A DNA stretch of 64,000 nt from Alcanivorax borkumensis SK2 (GTDB lineage: Bacteria; Pseudomonadota; Gammaproteobacteria; Pseudomonadales; Alcanivoracaceae): positions 1 to 64,000 of the forward strand of contig NC_008260.1 of assembly GCF_000009365.1 (NCBI RefSeq), given 5' to 3'. The stretch's first letter is position 1, and every line of letters starts with the position of its first letter. This document shows, in pieces, positions 56,255 through 64,000 of the stretch. Made by a program: the position numbers and the translations under genes. The notes below the pieces were generated by a model. It was not told where the DNA came from and searched no databases. It saw nothing but the letters and a program-made list of their open reading frames with translations.

Positions 56255-58141
56255 GTGAAAAAAGGGTTGTTTTCATTATTGGTTTCACGGCGTTTCGGGC
56301 CGTTTTTCTTTACTCAATTTTTGGGCGCCTTTAACGATAATGTGTTTCGCCAAGCGCTGATTCTTCTTATTGCTTCTGGCGTGGTTAGCACGGTCAGCGT
56401 CAACACACTGAACAATGTAGCGTTAGCGCTGTTCATCGTCCCGTTCTTTTTATTTTCTGCCCTAGCTGGCCAAGTGGCAGACAAGTACGACAAGGCAACC
56501 CTGGTGCGCAAGATCAAGATGGTAGAGGTGTTCATTATGTGCGCCGCCGCAGTAGGGTTCTTTTTTGATGGTGTCTATTTTCTGTTGGCGGTGCTGTTTT
56601 GTATGGGCCTGCAATCCACTTTTTTCGGGCCGATTAAGTATTCGATTATTCCCCAACATCTGACAGACAAGGAGTTGGTTTCTGGCAACGCGTTGGTGGA
56701 AATGGGTACCTTTCTGGCGATCCTGCTGGGCTCCATTTCTGGCGTTTTTCTGAAGATGGACGGCGTGGGCGATGGCGTGGTTGCCATGACCGTGGTGGGG
56801 CTGGCGCTGTTGGGTTACCTGGCTGCTAGAGGGATTCCTGCCGCGCCGGCAGCGGATTCATCCATCAAGATTAACTGGAATTTGTGGAAAGAAACCTGGC
56901 ACATCGTTGGCTATGCACGGGAAGTGAAATCCGTGTGGATGTGTGTGCTGGCGATTTCCTGGTTCTGGTTTATGGGGGCGGCATATACCACGCAGCTGAA
57001 AGTCTACGTGGACGATTATCTGTTCGGTACCGATGGTTTGTACGCCCTGCTACTGGGCACCTTTTCCGTGGGGATCGGCTTAGGCTCATTCCTGTGTGAA
57101 AAGCTCTCGGGCAAACGGGTAGAGCTGGGGCTGGTGCCGTTGGGGTCTATTGGCTTGAGCGTGTTCGGTATCGATTTGTTCTTTTCTTATGCCGGGTTGG
57201 CAGGCGTTGGCTCGGTAACGAATAATAATATCGGCGTTGCCAGCTTTCTACAGCAGCCTGGTGGTTATCGGGTGCTACTGGATCTGCTCGGTATTGGGGT
57301 GTTCGGTGGCTTCTATATTGTGCCATTGTTTGCCTTTATCCAGCACCGGGCCAACCCTAAGCACCTGTCGCGAATCATTGCCGCCAACAATATCCTTAAT
57401 GCCTTGTTGATGGTCTTGTCCGCGGTGGCGGGTATTGTCTTGGTTGGTTTGTTGGAAATAACGGTTCCACAGTTTTTCCTTGCCCTTGCGCTGAGCAATA
57501 TTCTGGTGGCTGCTTATATTTATACCGTGGTGCCGGAATTTCTGATCCGCTTGTTGGTGTGGATGCTTACCCACACCATGTACCGTGTAAAGCATACAGG
57601 AATGGACAATATTCCGGATGAAGGCCCCTGCATGCTGGTCTGTAATCATGTGAGCTACGTGGATGCATTGTTGTTGGCAGGTGCCATCCGCCGTCCGGTT
57701 CGTTTTGTCATGTTTAAACCGATTTACGATATGCCGGTGCTAAATTATATTTTCCGCACCGGTAAGACGATTCCGATTGATTCCAAATCCCGTAACCCGA
57801 AGATTTATGAACAGGCATTTGTGCGTATTCGAGAAGAATTAGCAGCCGGGGAGGTGGTGTGTATTTTTCCAGAAGGCCGGCTAACCGAAGATGGCGAGAT
57901 TGATGAATTCCGTGCCGGGATTGAAAAAATTGTTAGCGACAGCCCTGTGCCGGTGATTCCGATGGCCTTATCCGGACTGTGGGGTAGCGTTTTCAGCCAT
58001 AAGGGCGGCAAGGCCTTGACGCATCTGCCCCGTCGTTTCTGGTCACGTATCAAATTGGCCGTGGGCACAGGCGTCTCGCCCCAGGAGGTGCAAGCCAGCG
58101 ACTTGCGCAAACGCGTTTTAGCACTGCGAGAATGCCCCTGA
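56255..58141 (+). CDS. MFS transporter-acyltransferase fusion (LplT/Aas-like)
   Basis: 628-residue inner-membrane protein. The N-terminal 415 residues form an MFS transporter (starting RFGPFFFTQFLGAFNDNVFR, the LplT lysophospholipid flippase signature). The C-terminal 190 residues are a PlsC-type acyltransferase with catalytic NHVSYVD and FPEGRLT. Full Aas-type fusions also carry an AMP-binding acyl-ACP synthetase domain, which is absent here, so an acyl donor must come from elsewhere. Start GTG. Likely role: uptake and re-acylation of lysophospholipids. Confidence 0.92.
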   Translation: MKKGLFSLLVSRRFGPFFFTQFLGAFNDNVFRQALILLIASGVVSTVSVNTLNNVALALFIVPFFLFSALAGQVADKYDKATLVRKIKMVEVFIMCAAAVGFFFDGVYFLLAVLFCMGLQSTFFGPIKYSIIPQHLTDKELVSGNALVEMGTFLAILLGSISGVFLKMDGVGDGVVAMTVVGLALLGYLAARGIPAAPAADSSIKINWNLWKETWHIVGYAREVKSVWMCVLAISWFWFMGAAYTTQLKVYVDDYLFGTDGLYALLLGTFSVGIGLGSFLCEKLSGKRVELGLVPLGSIGLSVFGIDLFFSYAGLAGVGSVTNNNIGVASFLQQPGGYRVLLDLLGIGVFGGFYIVPLFAFIQHRANPKHLSRIIAANNILNALLMVLSAVAGIVLVGLLEITVPQFFLALALSNILVAAYIYTVVPEFLIRLLVWMLTHTMYRVKHTGMDNIPDEGPCMLVCNHVSYVDALLLAGAIRRPVRFVMFKPIYDMPVLNYIFRTGKTIPIDSKSRNPKIYEQAFVRIREELAAGEVVCIFPEGRLTEDGEIDEFRAGIEKIVSDSPVPVIPMALSGLWGSVFSHKGGKALTHLPRRFWSRIKLAVGTGVSPQEVQASDLRKRVLALRECP

Positions 58142-58298
58142 TAGTGCTTTCGTTGCGTAAAACATACGCACGGTAACTTGGCAGCCAGGTAAAAAGACCG
58201 GAAAATTAACAATAAAAGGGTGCACTGTATTCTTTGCGGCTAGGCATAGAGCTGACGCCAGAGTGTGCCCATAACGACAATAACAACAGGGAACCAAC

Positions 58299-58958
58299 GT
58301 GCCTGATTCTCCCCTCTCGCCGGCCTCACTGCGGGCGCGAATTCAGCAACTATTACTACAGTTGCCTCCCGTACAGCGGGCGGATGCCCGCTACCATGAG
58401 GTAGAGCATGAGTTGTTGCACGGGCTAAAACAGCGCCTGGAAGCACTTCATCATCCAGGTGAATTGGAGGGTAGCCCGCAAAACTTGCATCAATTACTGG
58501 GTGTGTCCATAGAGCAGAGCGTTCCCCAGGCACAGACCATGCTGGTTGAACGGCATTTGGCGAGCTTAACCGGTGATGAAGCTCGATTGCTGGCGGCGCT
58601 TTCGGATGGCAGTGCCTTTGCGCTTCTCACGCTTTATAGCGGCAGTCGCTTTTCCCGTGGCGAAGTCCTCTACCGTTATTCCAACGCCGGCCGGGCTGCG
58701 GGTATTCAATGTAACGACTTCATTGCTCTGTACCTGAACCATTTGTTTGCTCAAGGGCTAGTTATCGCTAGCGATTTCACCGAATCGCTGCGAACGGATT
58801 ACGAATTGTGTGAAGGCGACAGTGATTTTCGTAAGGCGCAGGCAGAGTTGCAAATTCACTTGCCGAAGCTGTCTATCCGCAGGGAAACCCTGCGAATTAG
58901 TCCTTTGGGTCGCCAGTTATGGACGTTAATGACCACCCCGGCGGACATTGAGGAGTAG
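58299..58958 (+). CDS. Hypothetical protein with a possible Abi-alpha/DUF4393-like region
   Basis: 219 residues, start GTG, no signal peptide. The middle (LASLTGDEARLLAALSDG, then LYLNHLFAQGLVI) and end (LRISPLGRQLWTLMTTP) are reminiscent of the Abi_alpha/DUF4393 helical family, but the match is by eye and weak. It lies 3 bp before the DUF445 gene, so the two form a tight operon and probably work together. Function unknown. Confidence 0.68.
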   Translation: MPDSPLSPASLRARIQQLLLQLPPVQRADARYHEVEHELLHGLKQRLEALHHPGELEGSPQNLHQLLGVSIEQSVPQAQTMLVERHLASLTGDEARLLAALSDGSAFALLTLYSGSRFSRGEVLYRYSNAGRAAGIQCNDFIALYLNHLFAQGLVIASDFTESLRTDYELCEGDSDFRKAQAELQIHLPKLSIRRETLRISPLGRQLWTLMTTPADIEE

Positions 58959-58961
58959 CCC

Positions 58962-60218
58962 GTGATTACCGATCTCAACCTGATATTGGCTGATGTGCAG
59001 GCCAATTGGGCGCTCTATCTGTCCATGCCTTTTGTGGCCGCCGCGATTGGTTATGGCACCAAGGTGGTGGCCATCAAGATGATGTTCAAACCGCTTCAAT
59101 TTGTCGGCTGGCGGCCATTTTTTGGTTGGCAGGGCATTGTGCCCGGCAAGGCGGCTACCATGGCCAGCATTGCCTGTGACCTGATGATGGAGCGATTACT
59201 GAAACCGGAGGATGTATTCAATAAACTGGATCCTCATCGGGTGGCAGAGGAAATTCGTGAGCCCTTGATTCGCTCGGTGGAAGATATCACCCGAGAAGTG
59301 GCTGCAGAATATCAGCCAGGCCTGTGGGAGGCCGCGCCGGAATCGGTTAAGCGTTTAATTATTAAGAGAATCCAGAATGAAGCGCCGCACATGGTCGAAC
59401 AGATCATGGAGGATATTAAAAATAACATCACCCGGGTTTTCGATCTCAAAGATTTAGTCATCAATGCTCTGGTGCGTGACAAAGAGCTGCTCAACCGCGT
59501 GTTTTTGGAGGCCGGTCATGTGGAATTCAAATTTATTCGTAATTCCGGCATTTATTTCGGTTTTGCCATCGGCCTTATTCAAGCGGTGGTGTGGGCCTTT
59601 ACCCATAACATCTGGGTGATCCCCCTGTTCGGGTTGTTTACCGGTTGGTTCACAGATTGGCTGGCCCTGAAAATGATCTTTAACCCCAAAAAACCAGTGC
59701 GGTATCTGGGATTGTTTGAATGGCAGGGTCTGTTTTTGAAGCGCCGTAAACAGGTTGCGGCTCGTTACGGTGAGTTGGTGGCTAGCGAAATTGTTACTCC
59801 GGCTGCCGTGATTGAAGCGATTCTCAAAGGGCCCATGTCAGACCGATTATTCGGGCTAGTGCAAAAGCAGGTACAACGGACGCTAGATGAGCAGTCCGGG
59901 GTGGCTAAACCGCTGGTGGTGTTTGCGGTGGGCAGTACCAAATATCAGGAAATGAAACGCTCGGTATCCGAAAAAGTCATGCAGTATTTGCCTGAAACAC
60001 TCAGCCATATGGAAGCCTATGCAGAAGAAGCCATGGACCTGAAAAACCTCATGGTAGAAAAAATGCAGGAACTGACCGAAGAAGAATTCGAAGGGTTGTT
60101 ACGCCCGGCTTTTCAGCAGGATGAATGGATACTGATTACTGTGGGGGCGATTCTCGGCTTCCTTGTGGGTGAAATGCAGGTTCATGTAATGATCCACTTC
60201 GCTGTCCCGGTCGTCTGA
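58962..60218 (+). CDS. DUF445 family membrane protein
   Basis: 418-residue protein with a hydrophobic N-terminal segment (about 18-40), central helices (about 195-230) and a C-terminal hydrophobic tail (about 390-415). The duplicated blocks YGTKVVAIKMMFKPLQFVG and TDWLALKMIFNPKKPVRYLG are DUF445 signatures. Function unknown. GTG start three bases after the upstream gene. Confidence 0.88.
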   Translation: MITDLNLILADVQANWALYLSMPFVAAAIGYGTKVVAIKMMFKPLQFVGWRPFFGWQGIVPGKAATMASIACDLMMERLLKPEDVFNKLDPHRVAEEIREPLIRSVEDITREVAAEYQPGLWEAAPESVKRLIIKRIQNEAPHMVEQIMEDIKNNITRVFDLKDLVINALVRDKELLNRVFLEAGHVEFKFIRNSGIYFGFAIGLIQAVVWAFTHNIWVIPLFGLFTGWFTDWLALKMIFNPKKPVRYLGLFEWQGLFLKRRKQVAARYGELVASEIVTPAAVIEAILKGPMSDRLFGLVQKQVQRTLDEQSGVAKPLVVFAVGSTKYQEMKRSVSEKVMQYLPETLSHMEAYAEEAMDLKNLMVEKMQELTEEEFEGLLRPAFQQDEWILITVGAILGFLVGEMQVHVMIHFAVPVV

Positions 60219-60381
60219 TTCGGTGTGCGCAGGTCGGTGCTCAGCTCGGCCTGCGGCTTAACGTTCAGAACCGCGAGAGCATTCCATATTGCCTGCACAT
60301 TTGTCTGTCATAGTTTATAAATAGCATTTAATTATAACTAAAGACCTTAGGCCGCCCTGTGCGACCTACTAGGAGAACTTC

Positions 60382-60918
60382 ATGTCGCTGAACGATTCCC
60401 CCACGCGTTACGGCAGCCTCACCCGATTGTTGCACTGGAGCATGGCTCTATTGTTGGTTTGGCAGTTTTTGTCGGCTTTGTCTCACTATGCTTTTGAAGA
60501 CACAGCGTTTGAAACGTTTTTCTGGCCAACACACAAACCTCTGGGGCTGGTTTTGATGGTGTTGCTGGTGATTCGCTTGGGTTGGGCGCTGATCAATCTG
60601 GCCCGCCGCCCGCCTTCCCTCAGTCTGGCTGCGAAATGGGGGCATCTGAGCCTGTACGGATTATTGTTCATAATTCCGGCCTTGGCGTTGTTGCGCCAAT
60701 ATGGCTCCGGTAGAGCCTTTAATCCTTTTGGGATTGAGCTGATGGCGGGCTTCCAGGGTGACAAGATTACCTGGATGATAGAGCCAGCAAACCTGCTTCA
60801 TGGGGTATTAGGTTGGGTGTTGCTGGTCATGATAATTGGCCATGTGGGCATGGCTTTGCTGCACCGCAAACAACCCGGTCAGCTTAACGTGTTGCCGCGT
60901 ATGTGGGGCAAAGGCTGA
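60382..60918 (+). CDS. Cytochrome b561 family protein (second copy)
   Basis: 178-residue di-haem membrane cytochrome with four helices. Haem-ligand histidines are expected in LLHWSMA, THKPLGLV, NLLHGVLG and IIGHVGM. AGGAGAA precedes the ATG. It is not next to a yceI gene, unlike the copy at 38.6 kb, and its sequence differs clearly from that copy. Confidence 0.9.
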   Translation: MSLNDSPTRYGSLTRLLHWSMALLLVWQFLSALSHYAFEDTAFETFFWPTHKPLGLVLMVLLVIRLGWALINLARRPPSLSLAAKWGHLSLYGLLFIIPALALLRQYGSGRAFNPFGIELMAGFQGDKITWMIEPANLLHGVLGWVLLVMIIGHVGMALLHRKQPGQLNVLPRMWGKG

Positions 60919-61045
60919 TTGTTTTCTTTGTGCTGGGCTTCCGTGCTGCTGATGCCGTAAGAGCGGGTATTGGCGTGCGGCACCAGGCGAGATAATAGTC
61001 ATTGCTGTTTCTTGTTGTTAGGCTGGCAATCCCTTTGCCGCAGTT

Positions 61046-61468
61046 ATGGTTATGCTTCAAGTCAGTCGTGATTTACAGATTCCGGACAACGAGATCGATC
61101 TACAAGCGATTCGCGCCCAGGGCAGTGGTGGCCAAAACGTGAACAAGGTCGCCTCGGCGATCCACCTGCGTTTCGATATTCGCGCTTCCTCCCTGCCCGA
61201 CCGCTACAAGGAAAGACTGTTGGCGTTGAGTGACCAGCGCATTACTAGTGATGGCGTAGTGGTGATCAAGGCCCAGCAGTTCCGCACCCAAGAAATGAAC
61301 AAGGAAAATGCCCTAGCCAGGCTGGCCCAGTTGATAAAAAGCGTGACGGTGGAACAAAAACCCCGCAAGGCCACCCGCCCTACCCTGGGGAGCAAACGCC
61401 GCCGCCTGGACAGCAAGACCAAGCACGGGAAAACCAAATCCCTGCGTGGCAAAGTGGATCCACACTAG
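61046..61468 (+). CDS. arfB: Alternative ribosome-rescue factor ArfB (YaeJ)
   Basis: 140-residue peptidyl-tRNA hydrolase that frees ribosomes stalled on non-stop mRNA. The catalytic GGQ lies in [20 protein letters not shown], and the basic C-terminal tail ([21 protein letters not shown]), which enters the empty mRNA channel, is complete. The start may be 61046 or the ATG at 61052. Confidence 0.95.
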   Translation: MVMLQVSRDLQIPDNEIDLQAIRAQGSGGQNVNKVASAIHLRFDIRASSLPDRYKERLLALSDQRITSDGVVVIKAQQFRTQEMNKENALARLAQLIKSVTVEQKPRKATRPTLGSKRRRLDSKTKHGKTKSLRGKVDPH

Positions 61469-61920
61469 GTATTGCTCACACAGACTGTGCGGGTGATTCG
61501 CAGTGTCCCGGTGTTTGTTGTTCCCTCTCTCATCGCCATCGCCATCGCCATAGGTTCTCTGCTGTTGGCACCTGGAACCGTTCAAGCCGCGCGGTCTGTG
61601 GCAGGCGCAACAGGCTAATGTGCTATTAATCCCGGTGCAGTCGCATAACGACGGTGGTATCAGGCCAAGGGCTTGCTCATGCGTGCCGGTTTCGTGCCTA
61701 TTATACTGAGCTGCCGGCACAGTATAATGCGCTCTCCGCCGGAACAACGGCGGCAGGTGAGGGCTGATTAGCTTGCTGTGCCGCGGGGCGTTGCAGGCGC
61801 AGCCTTGTAATCGGTGGTGTATGAGCAACGAGTCAACACGGGAGGCGGAATACCACATGGTTGGCTGACCGCGGCTCGCACCTGGGCAGAGGGAAGCGGC
61901 GCTGGCCGCGCTGGAGAACT
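61469..61920. other. Non-coding stretch with an inverted -10-like repeat
   Basis: No convincing gene. ATTATACTG (61700-61708) and CAGTATAAT (61720-61728) form a perfect inverted repeat whose two arms each contain a TATAAT-like hexamer on opposite strands. A second hairpin CCGCCG/CGGCGG follows at about 61737-61752, and a threefold GCCATC repeat lies near 61535. A 43-codon frame (61487-61618) looks like a signal peptide only. Confidence 0.5.
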
Positions 61921-63291
61921 ATGCTAATAATGCGCAACGCACTGACGGTACTGTTGCTGAGCCTGTCGCTCACCGGGTTGGCTGATACTGATTGCGAAAC
62001 CGGGTATTTTGCTTTGCAGCAGGCCTTGGCCCGAGCCGGCATTGGTGATGCGCAGGCACGAACGCTGACAGGTTTTCCTCACTTGGGCGTGAATCGTTGG
62101 TTAGCCTTTCAGCAGCGCAAGGCCGTCAGTGAGCCTCAACAACAGCAGTGGATTCGTTTGGCTACAGCCAAGGCCTGGCGAGATCAGTCCGTTCTGGTTC
62201 AGCGGCTAACCACGGATAGTGATGGATTTTCCCCGCAAACAGCGCAAACATTGCTGGCCTCCTGCCTACCGGTGCTCGCCGCCCGAACAGATTTTTCTGT
62301 GTTACCCCAAGCCGAAATTCCGGACAGTTATGCTACGTGGTTGCGGGTAGCCGGGATGTACCCTCTTATGGCCTGGCTGGCCACAGGATCGATTGATGAT
62401 TACCACCGAGAAATGAGTGCGCGTTTTCGTGATCCGGCGCGTCAACCGCGGCAACAGTTTTCGCCGCCTACGGGCGGCACTGTGCCGGTGGCGCCGGACG
62501 TATTGTCGGCGAATCCGCTGCGCATACCTTTGCCGGATACAGAGCAATGGCAGGCAATGTTATCGCACTACGCGCCGGTTGTTGCGGTGTCCGACACCCA
62601 GCCTTGGAATGTGCCGGGGCAGATTCAGCTAGATGAAACGCATACGCCGGTAATCCGCACTGAGACACCTGTCAGTTATACTTGGCCAAGCTGGACCCAT
62701 TTTCGTGGCAAAAACCTTCTACAAATCAACTACCAATTTTGGTTCAGCAAGCGCCCGAAACGTGGTTGGCTGGATACTTATGCGGGCTCTCTTGATGGGG
62801 TGATTTGGCGGGTGACCCTCAAGCCCAATGGCAAGGTGCTGTTTTACGACAGCATTCACCCATGTGGCTGTTATCACAAAATTTATCTTGTCGACCCGAC
62901 GTTGAAAGCGGCAGACATAGAGGGTGATAAGCCGGTGTTCTATCCCGGCTACGTGGTGGATGCTTATGATCAACGCATCACTCTGTTGCTGGAGCCAGAC
63001 ACCCATTATCTGGTTCGCGTGACCCCGACATCAGATCTCTTACCTACCAGCTCCTATCAGCTGGCTGATGCCAACGCGCTCCGAGCGTTGAAACATCAAG
63101 ATGGTACTGTCGCCAGCCTGTTCAATGCCCGTGGGCTTGTGCCAATCTCAAAACGGGCAGAGCGGTTCTATTTATGGCCCATGGGAATACCGTCTGCCGG
63201 CGCCATGCGCCAGCCAGGCGAGCATGCGATCGCGTTCAAAGGTCGTCGTCATTTTGATGAAGCAACCTTGGCAGAAACATTGTTTGAATAG
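61921..63291 (+). CDS. Secreted protein of unknown function
   Basis: About 456 residues with signal peptide MLIMRNALTVLLLSLSLTGLA (cleaved near ADTD). The start at 61921 has GGAG five bases upstream. Conserved-looking blocks include GFPHLGVNRWLAFQQRK, PWNVPGQIQLDETHTPV, INYQFWFSKRPKRGWLD, LFYDSIHPCGCYHKIY and the C-terminal IAFKGRRHFD. His/Cys pairs in the HPCGCYH segment could bind metal. I do not recognise the family. Monocistronic. Confidence 0.75.
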   Translation: MLIMRNALTVLLLSLSLTGLADTDCETGYFALQQALARAGIGDAQARTLTGFPHLGVNRWLAFQQRKAVSEPQQQQWIRLATAKAWRDQSVLVQRLTTDSDGFSPQTAQTLLASCLPVLAARTDFSVLPQAEIPDSYATWLRVAGMYPLMAWLATGSIDDYHREMSARFRDPARQPRQQFSPPTGGTVPVAPDVLSANPLRIPLPDTEQWQAMLSHYAPVVAVSDTQPWNVPGQIQLDETHTPVIRTETPVSYTWPSWTHFRGKNLLQINYQFWFSKRPKRGWLDTYAGSLDGVIWRVTLKPNGKVLFYDSIHPCGCYHKIYLVDPTLKAADIEGDKPVFYPGYVVDAYDQRITLLLEPDTHYLVRVTPTSDLLPTSSYQLADANALRALKHQDGTVASLFNARGLVPISKRAERFYLWPMGIPSAGAMRQPGEHAIAFKGRRHFDEATLAETLFE

Positions 63292-63682
63292 TACGCCGAG
63301 CTTTAGAGAAAGCCTCTCGCCTCTGCAAAAGCCCCAAAATCCAGTGTGGTTCTTTCGTGGCCGGTCGCTGGCAGGTCTGGTGATTGGAATTTGCTATGGT
63401 GTTAGCGGCTCAGCCGGCTAGTAGAGCGAGCATCATGAGTGAAGCTATACGAAAATATAGGGCTCTATCCTGCACTGTTACGGTGTAAGGATAAACGTTC
63501 GAGACATTATGATGAAAAAGAATCCTGAGCCCTGTAATAAGTCGCTTATTTCCAGCAAAGACGGCGGATAGCAACGTTATTCATTGACACAAACTGCTTA
63601 TCCCTTTGGCGTTATAGGATTGCTCACCTTCTCTTGCCCTTTGTTAAGCTTGGGGCCGTATTAATGCCTCAGGAGCTAAACC
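63292..63682. other. Non-coding stretch before the oxidoreductase gene
   Basis: No gene or strong hairpin seen. A TTGACA hexamer at 63584-63589 could be a -35 element, but no well-placed -10 is evident; AGGAG lies just before the ATG of the next gene. Confidence 0.4.
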
Positions 63683-64000
63683 ATGAAAGCCATCGCTACC
63701 ACCGGCTGGGGCCTCAAGCCCACCCTCTCCCTGATTGAGACAGATGCTCCAGGACGATTAAAAGCGGATGACGTGCTGGTGGCCGTCCATGCGGCGTCGG
63801 TTAACCCCAAGGATTGGAAGCTGAACTACAATTTGGCGGTGGCAGCGAGCCCGGTGATGGTTAAACAACTAAAGCCCCTGTTTGGTGATGACCTGGCAGG
63901 CATCGTGGTGGACACGGGTCCTAATGTTAGTGACTTTGAGATCGGTGATGCGGTTTATGGAATGGATATGCGCCTGCGAACCGCATCGCTGGCAGAGCTG
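63683..64000 (+). CDS. Zinc-type alcohol dehydrogenase / quinone oxidoreductase (partial)
   Basis: First 106 codons of an MDR-superfamily oxidoreductase, cut by the window end. MKAIATTGWGLKPTLSLIE is followed by the family's VAVHAASVNPKDWKLN and FGDDLAGIVVDTGPNVSDFEIGDAVYG segments. There is no catalytic zinc cysteine in the visible part, so a quinone oxidoreductase is more likely than an alcohol dehydrogenase. Confidence 0.85.
   Translation, partial: MKAIATTGWGLKPTLSLIETDAPGRLKADDVLVAVHAASVNPKDWKLNYNLAVAASPVMVKQLKPLFGDDLAGIVVDTGPNVSDFEIGDAVYGMDMRLRTASLAEL

Noticed and set aside
61487..61618. 43-codon frame resembling a signal peptide
   Set aside because: No ribosome site and only a hydrophobic stretch partly made by a GCCATC repeat; left out as a gene.
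63584..63618. Sigma-70 promoter before the oxidoreductase gene
   Set aside because: TTGACA is present but the nearest TATAGG is 23 bp away, too far for a normal promoter.

Overview
The window reads as the start of a gammaproteobacterial chromosome: dnaA begins at base 1 and is followed by dnaN, recF and gyrB in the classical origin-proximal order. Two 16-bp parS sites of the Pseudomonas type (TGTTCCACGTGGAACA) lie inside recF. The PyrR-PyrB-inactive PyrC' operon, the kinase-like homoserine kinase, a DsbRS-like disulfide locus and the mmsR/mmsA/mmsB valine module are all Pseudomonas-like. An ectoine hydroxylase points to a marine or salt-exposed habitat. Gene order and content resemble Alcanivorax, but this is recognition by eye and not a database match. 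The putative replication origin upstream of dnaA is not in the window.

Layout. 1-6.2 kb: replication block, ended by a strong terminator. 6.3-12.9 kb: H-NS-like protein, plsC-gmhB, glyQS, tag and a DUF815 ATPase. 13.1-16.4 kb: Kazal-like lipoprotein and the DUF2868/DUF3482 GTPase pair. 16.5-20.3 kb: MarR-controlled FUSC/DUF1656/HlyD efflux operon with a large inverted-repeat operator. 21.2-26.1 kb: valine-catabolism operon mmsA-acd-mmsB with divergent mmsR. 26.1-31.5 kb: orphan ectD, a UPF0391 peptide, and a pirin/glutathionyl-hydroquinone reductase/azoreductase electrophile-defence set with a divergent LysR regulator. 31.5-35.5 kb: lipoprotein, two-component system, and a divergent redox pair made of an Lgt-half/TlpA fusion and a DsbG-like protein. 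35.5-38.4 kb: pyrimidine operon. 38.6-45.1 kb: cytochrome b561/YceI, DUF3298 lipoprotein, YtoQ, thrB, esterase and peroxiredoxin. 45.4-55.3 kb: envelope-related genes (repeat-rich lipoprotein, VIT/VWA protein with a GlyGly-CTERM-like tail, several unknowns), yajQ, an amidotransferase and a hexapeptide acetyltransferase. 55.6-60.2 kb: TetR regulator, MFS-acyltransferase fusion and a DUF445 pair. 60.4-64 kb: a second cytochrome b561, arfB, an unknown secreted protein and the start of a zinc-type or quinone oxidoreductase cut by the window end.

Most of the window is ordinary core genome with compact operons and no insertion sequence, prophage, CRISPR array, rRNA or recognisable tRNA. The most informative non-coding signals are the parS pair, the marR operator, an OmpR-type direct repeat in front of the redox pair, mRNA hairpins inside the mms operon, a TetR-type palindrome, and several terminators. 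The least explained genes are the unknown secreted or membrane proteins at 50.2, 51.4, 58.3 and 61.9 kb.
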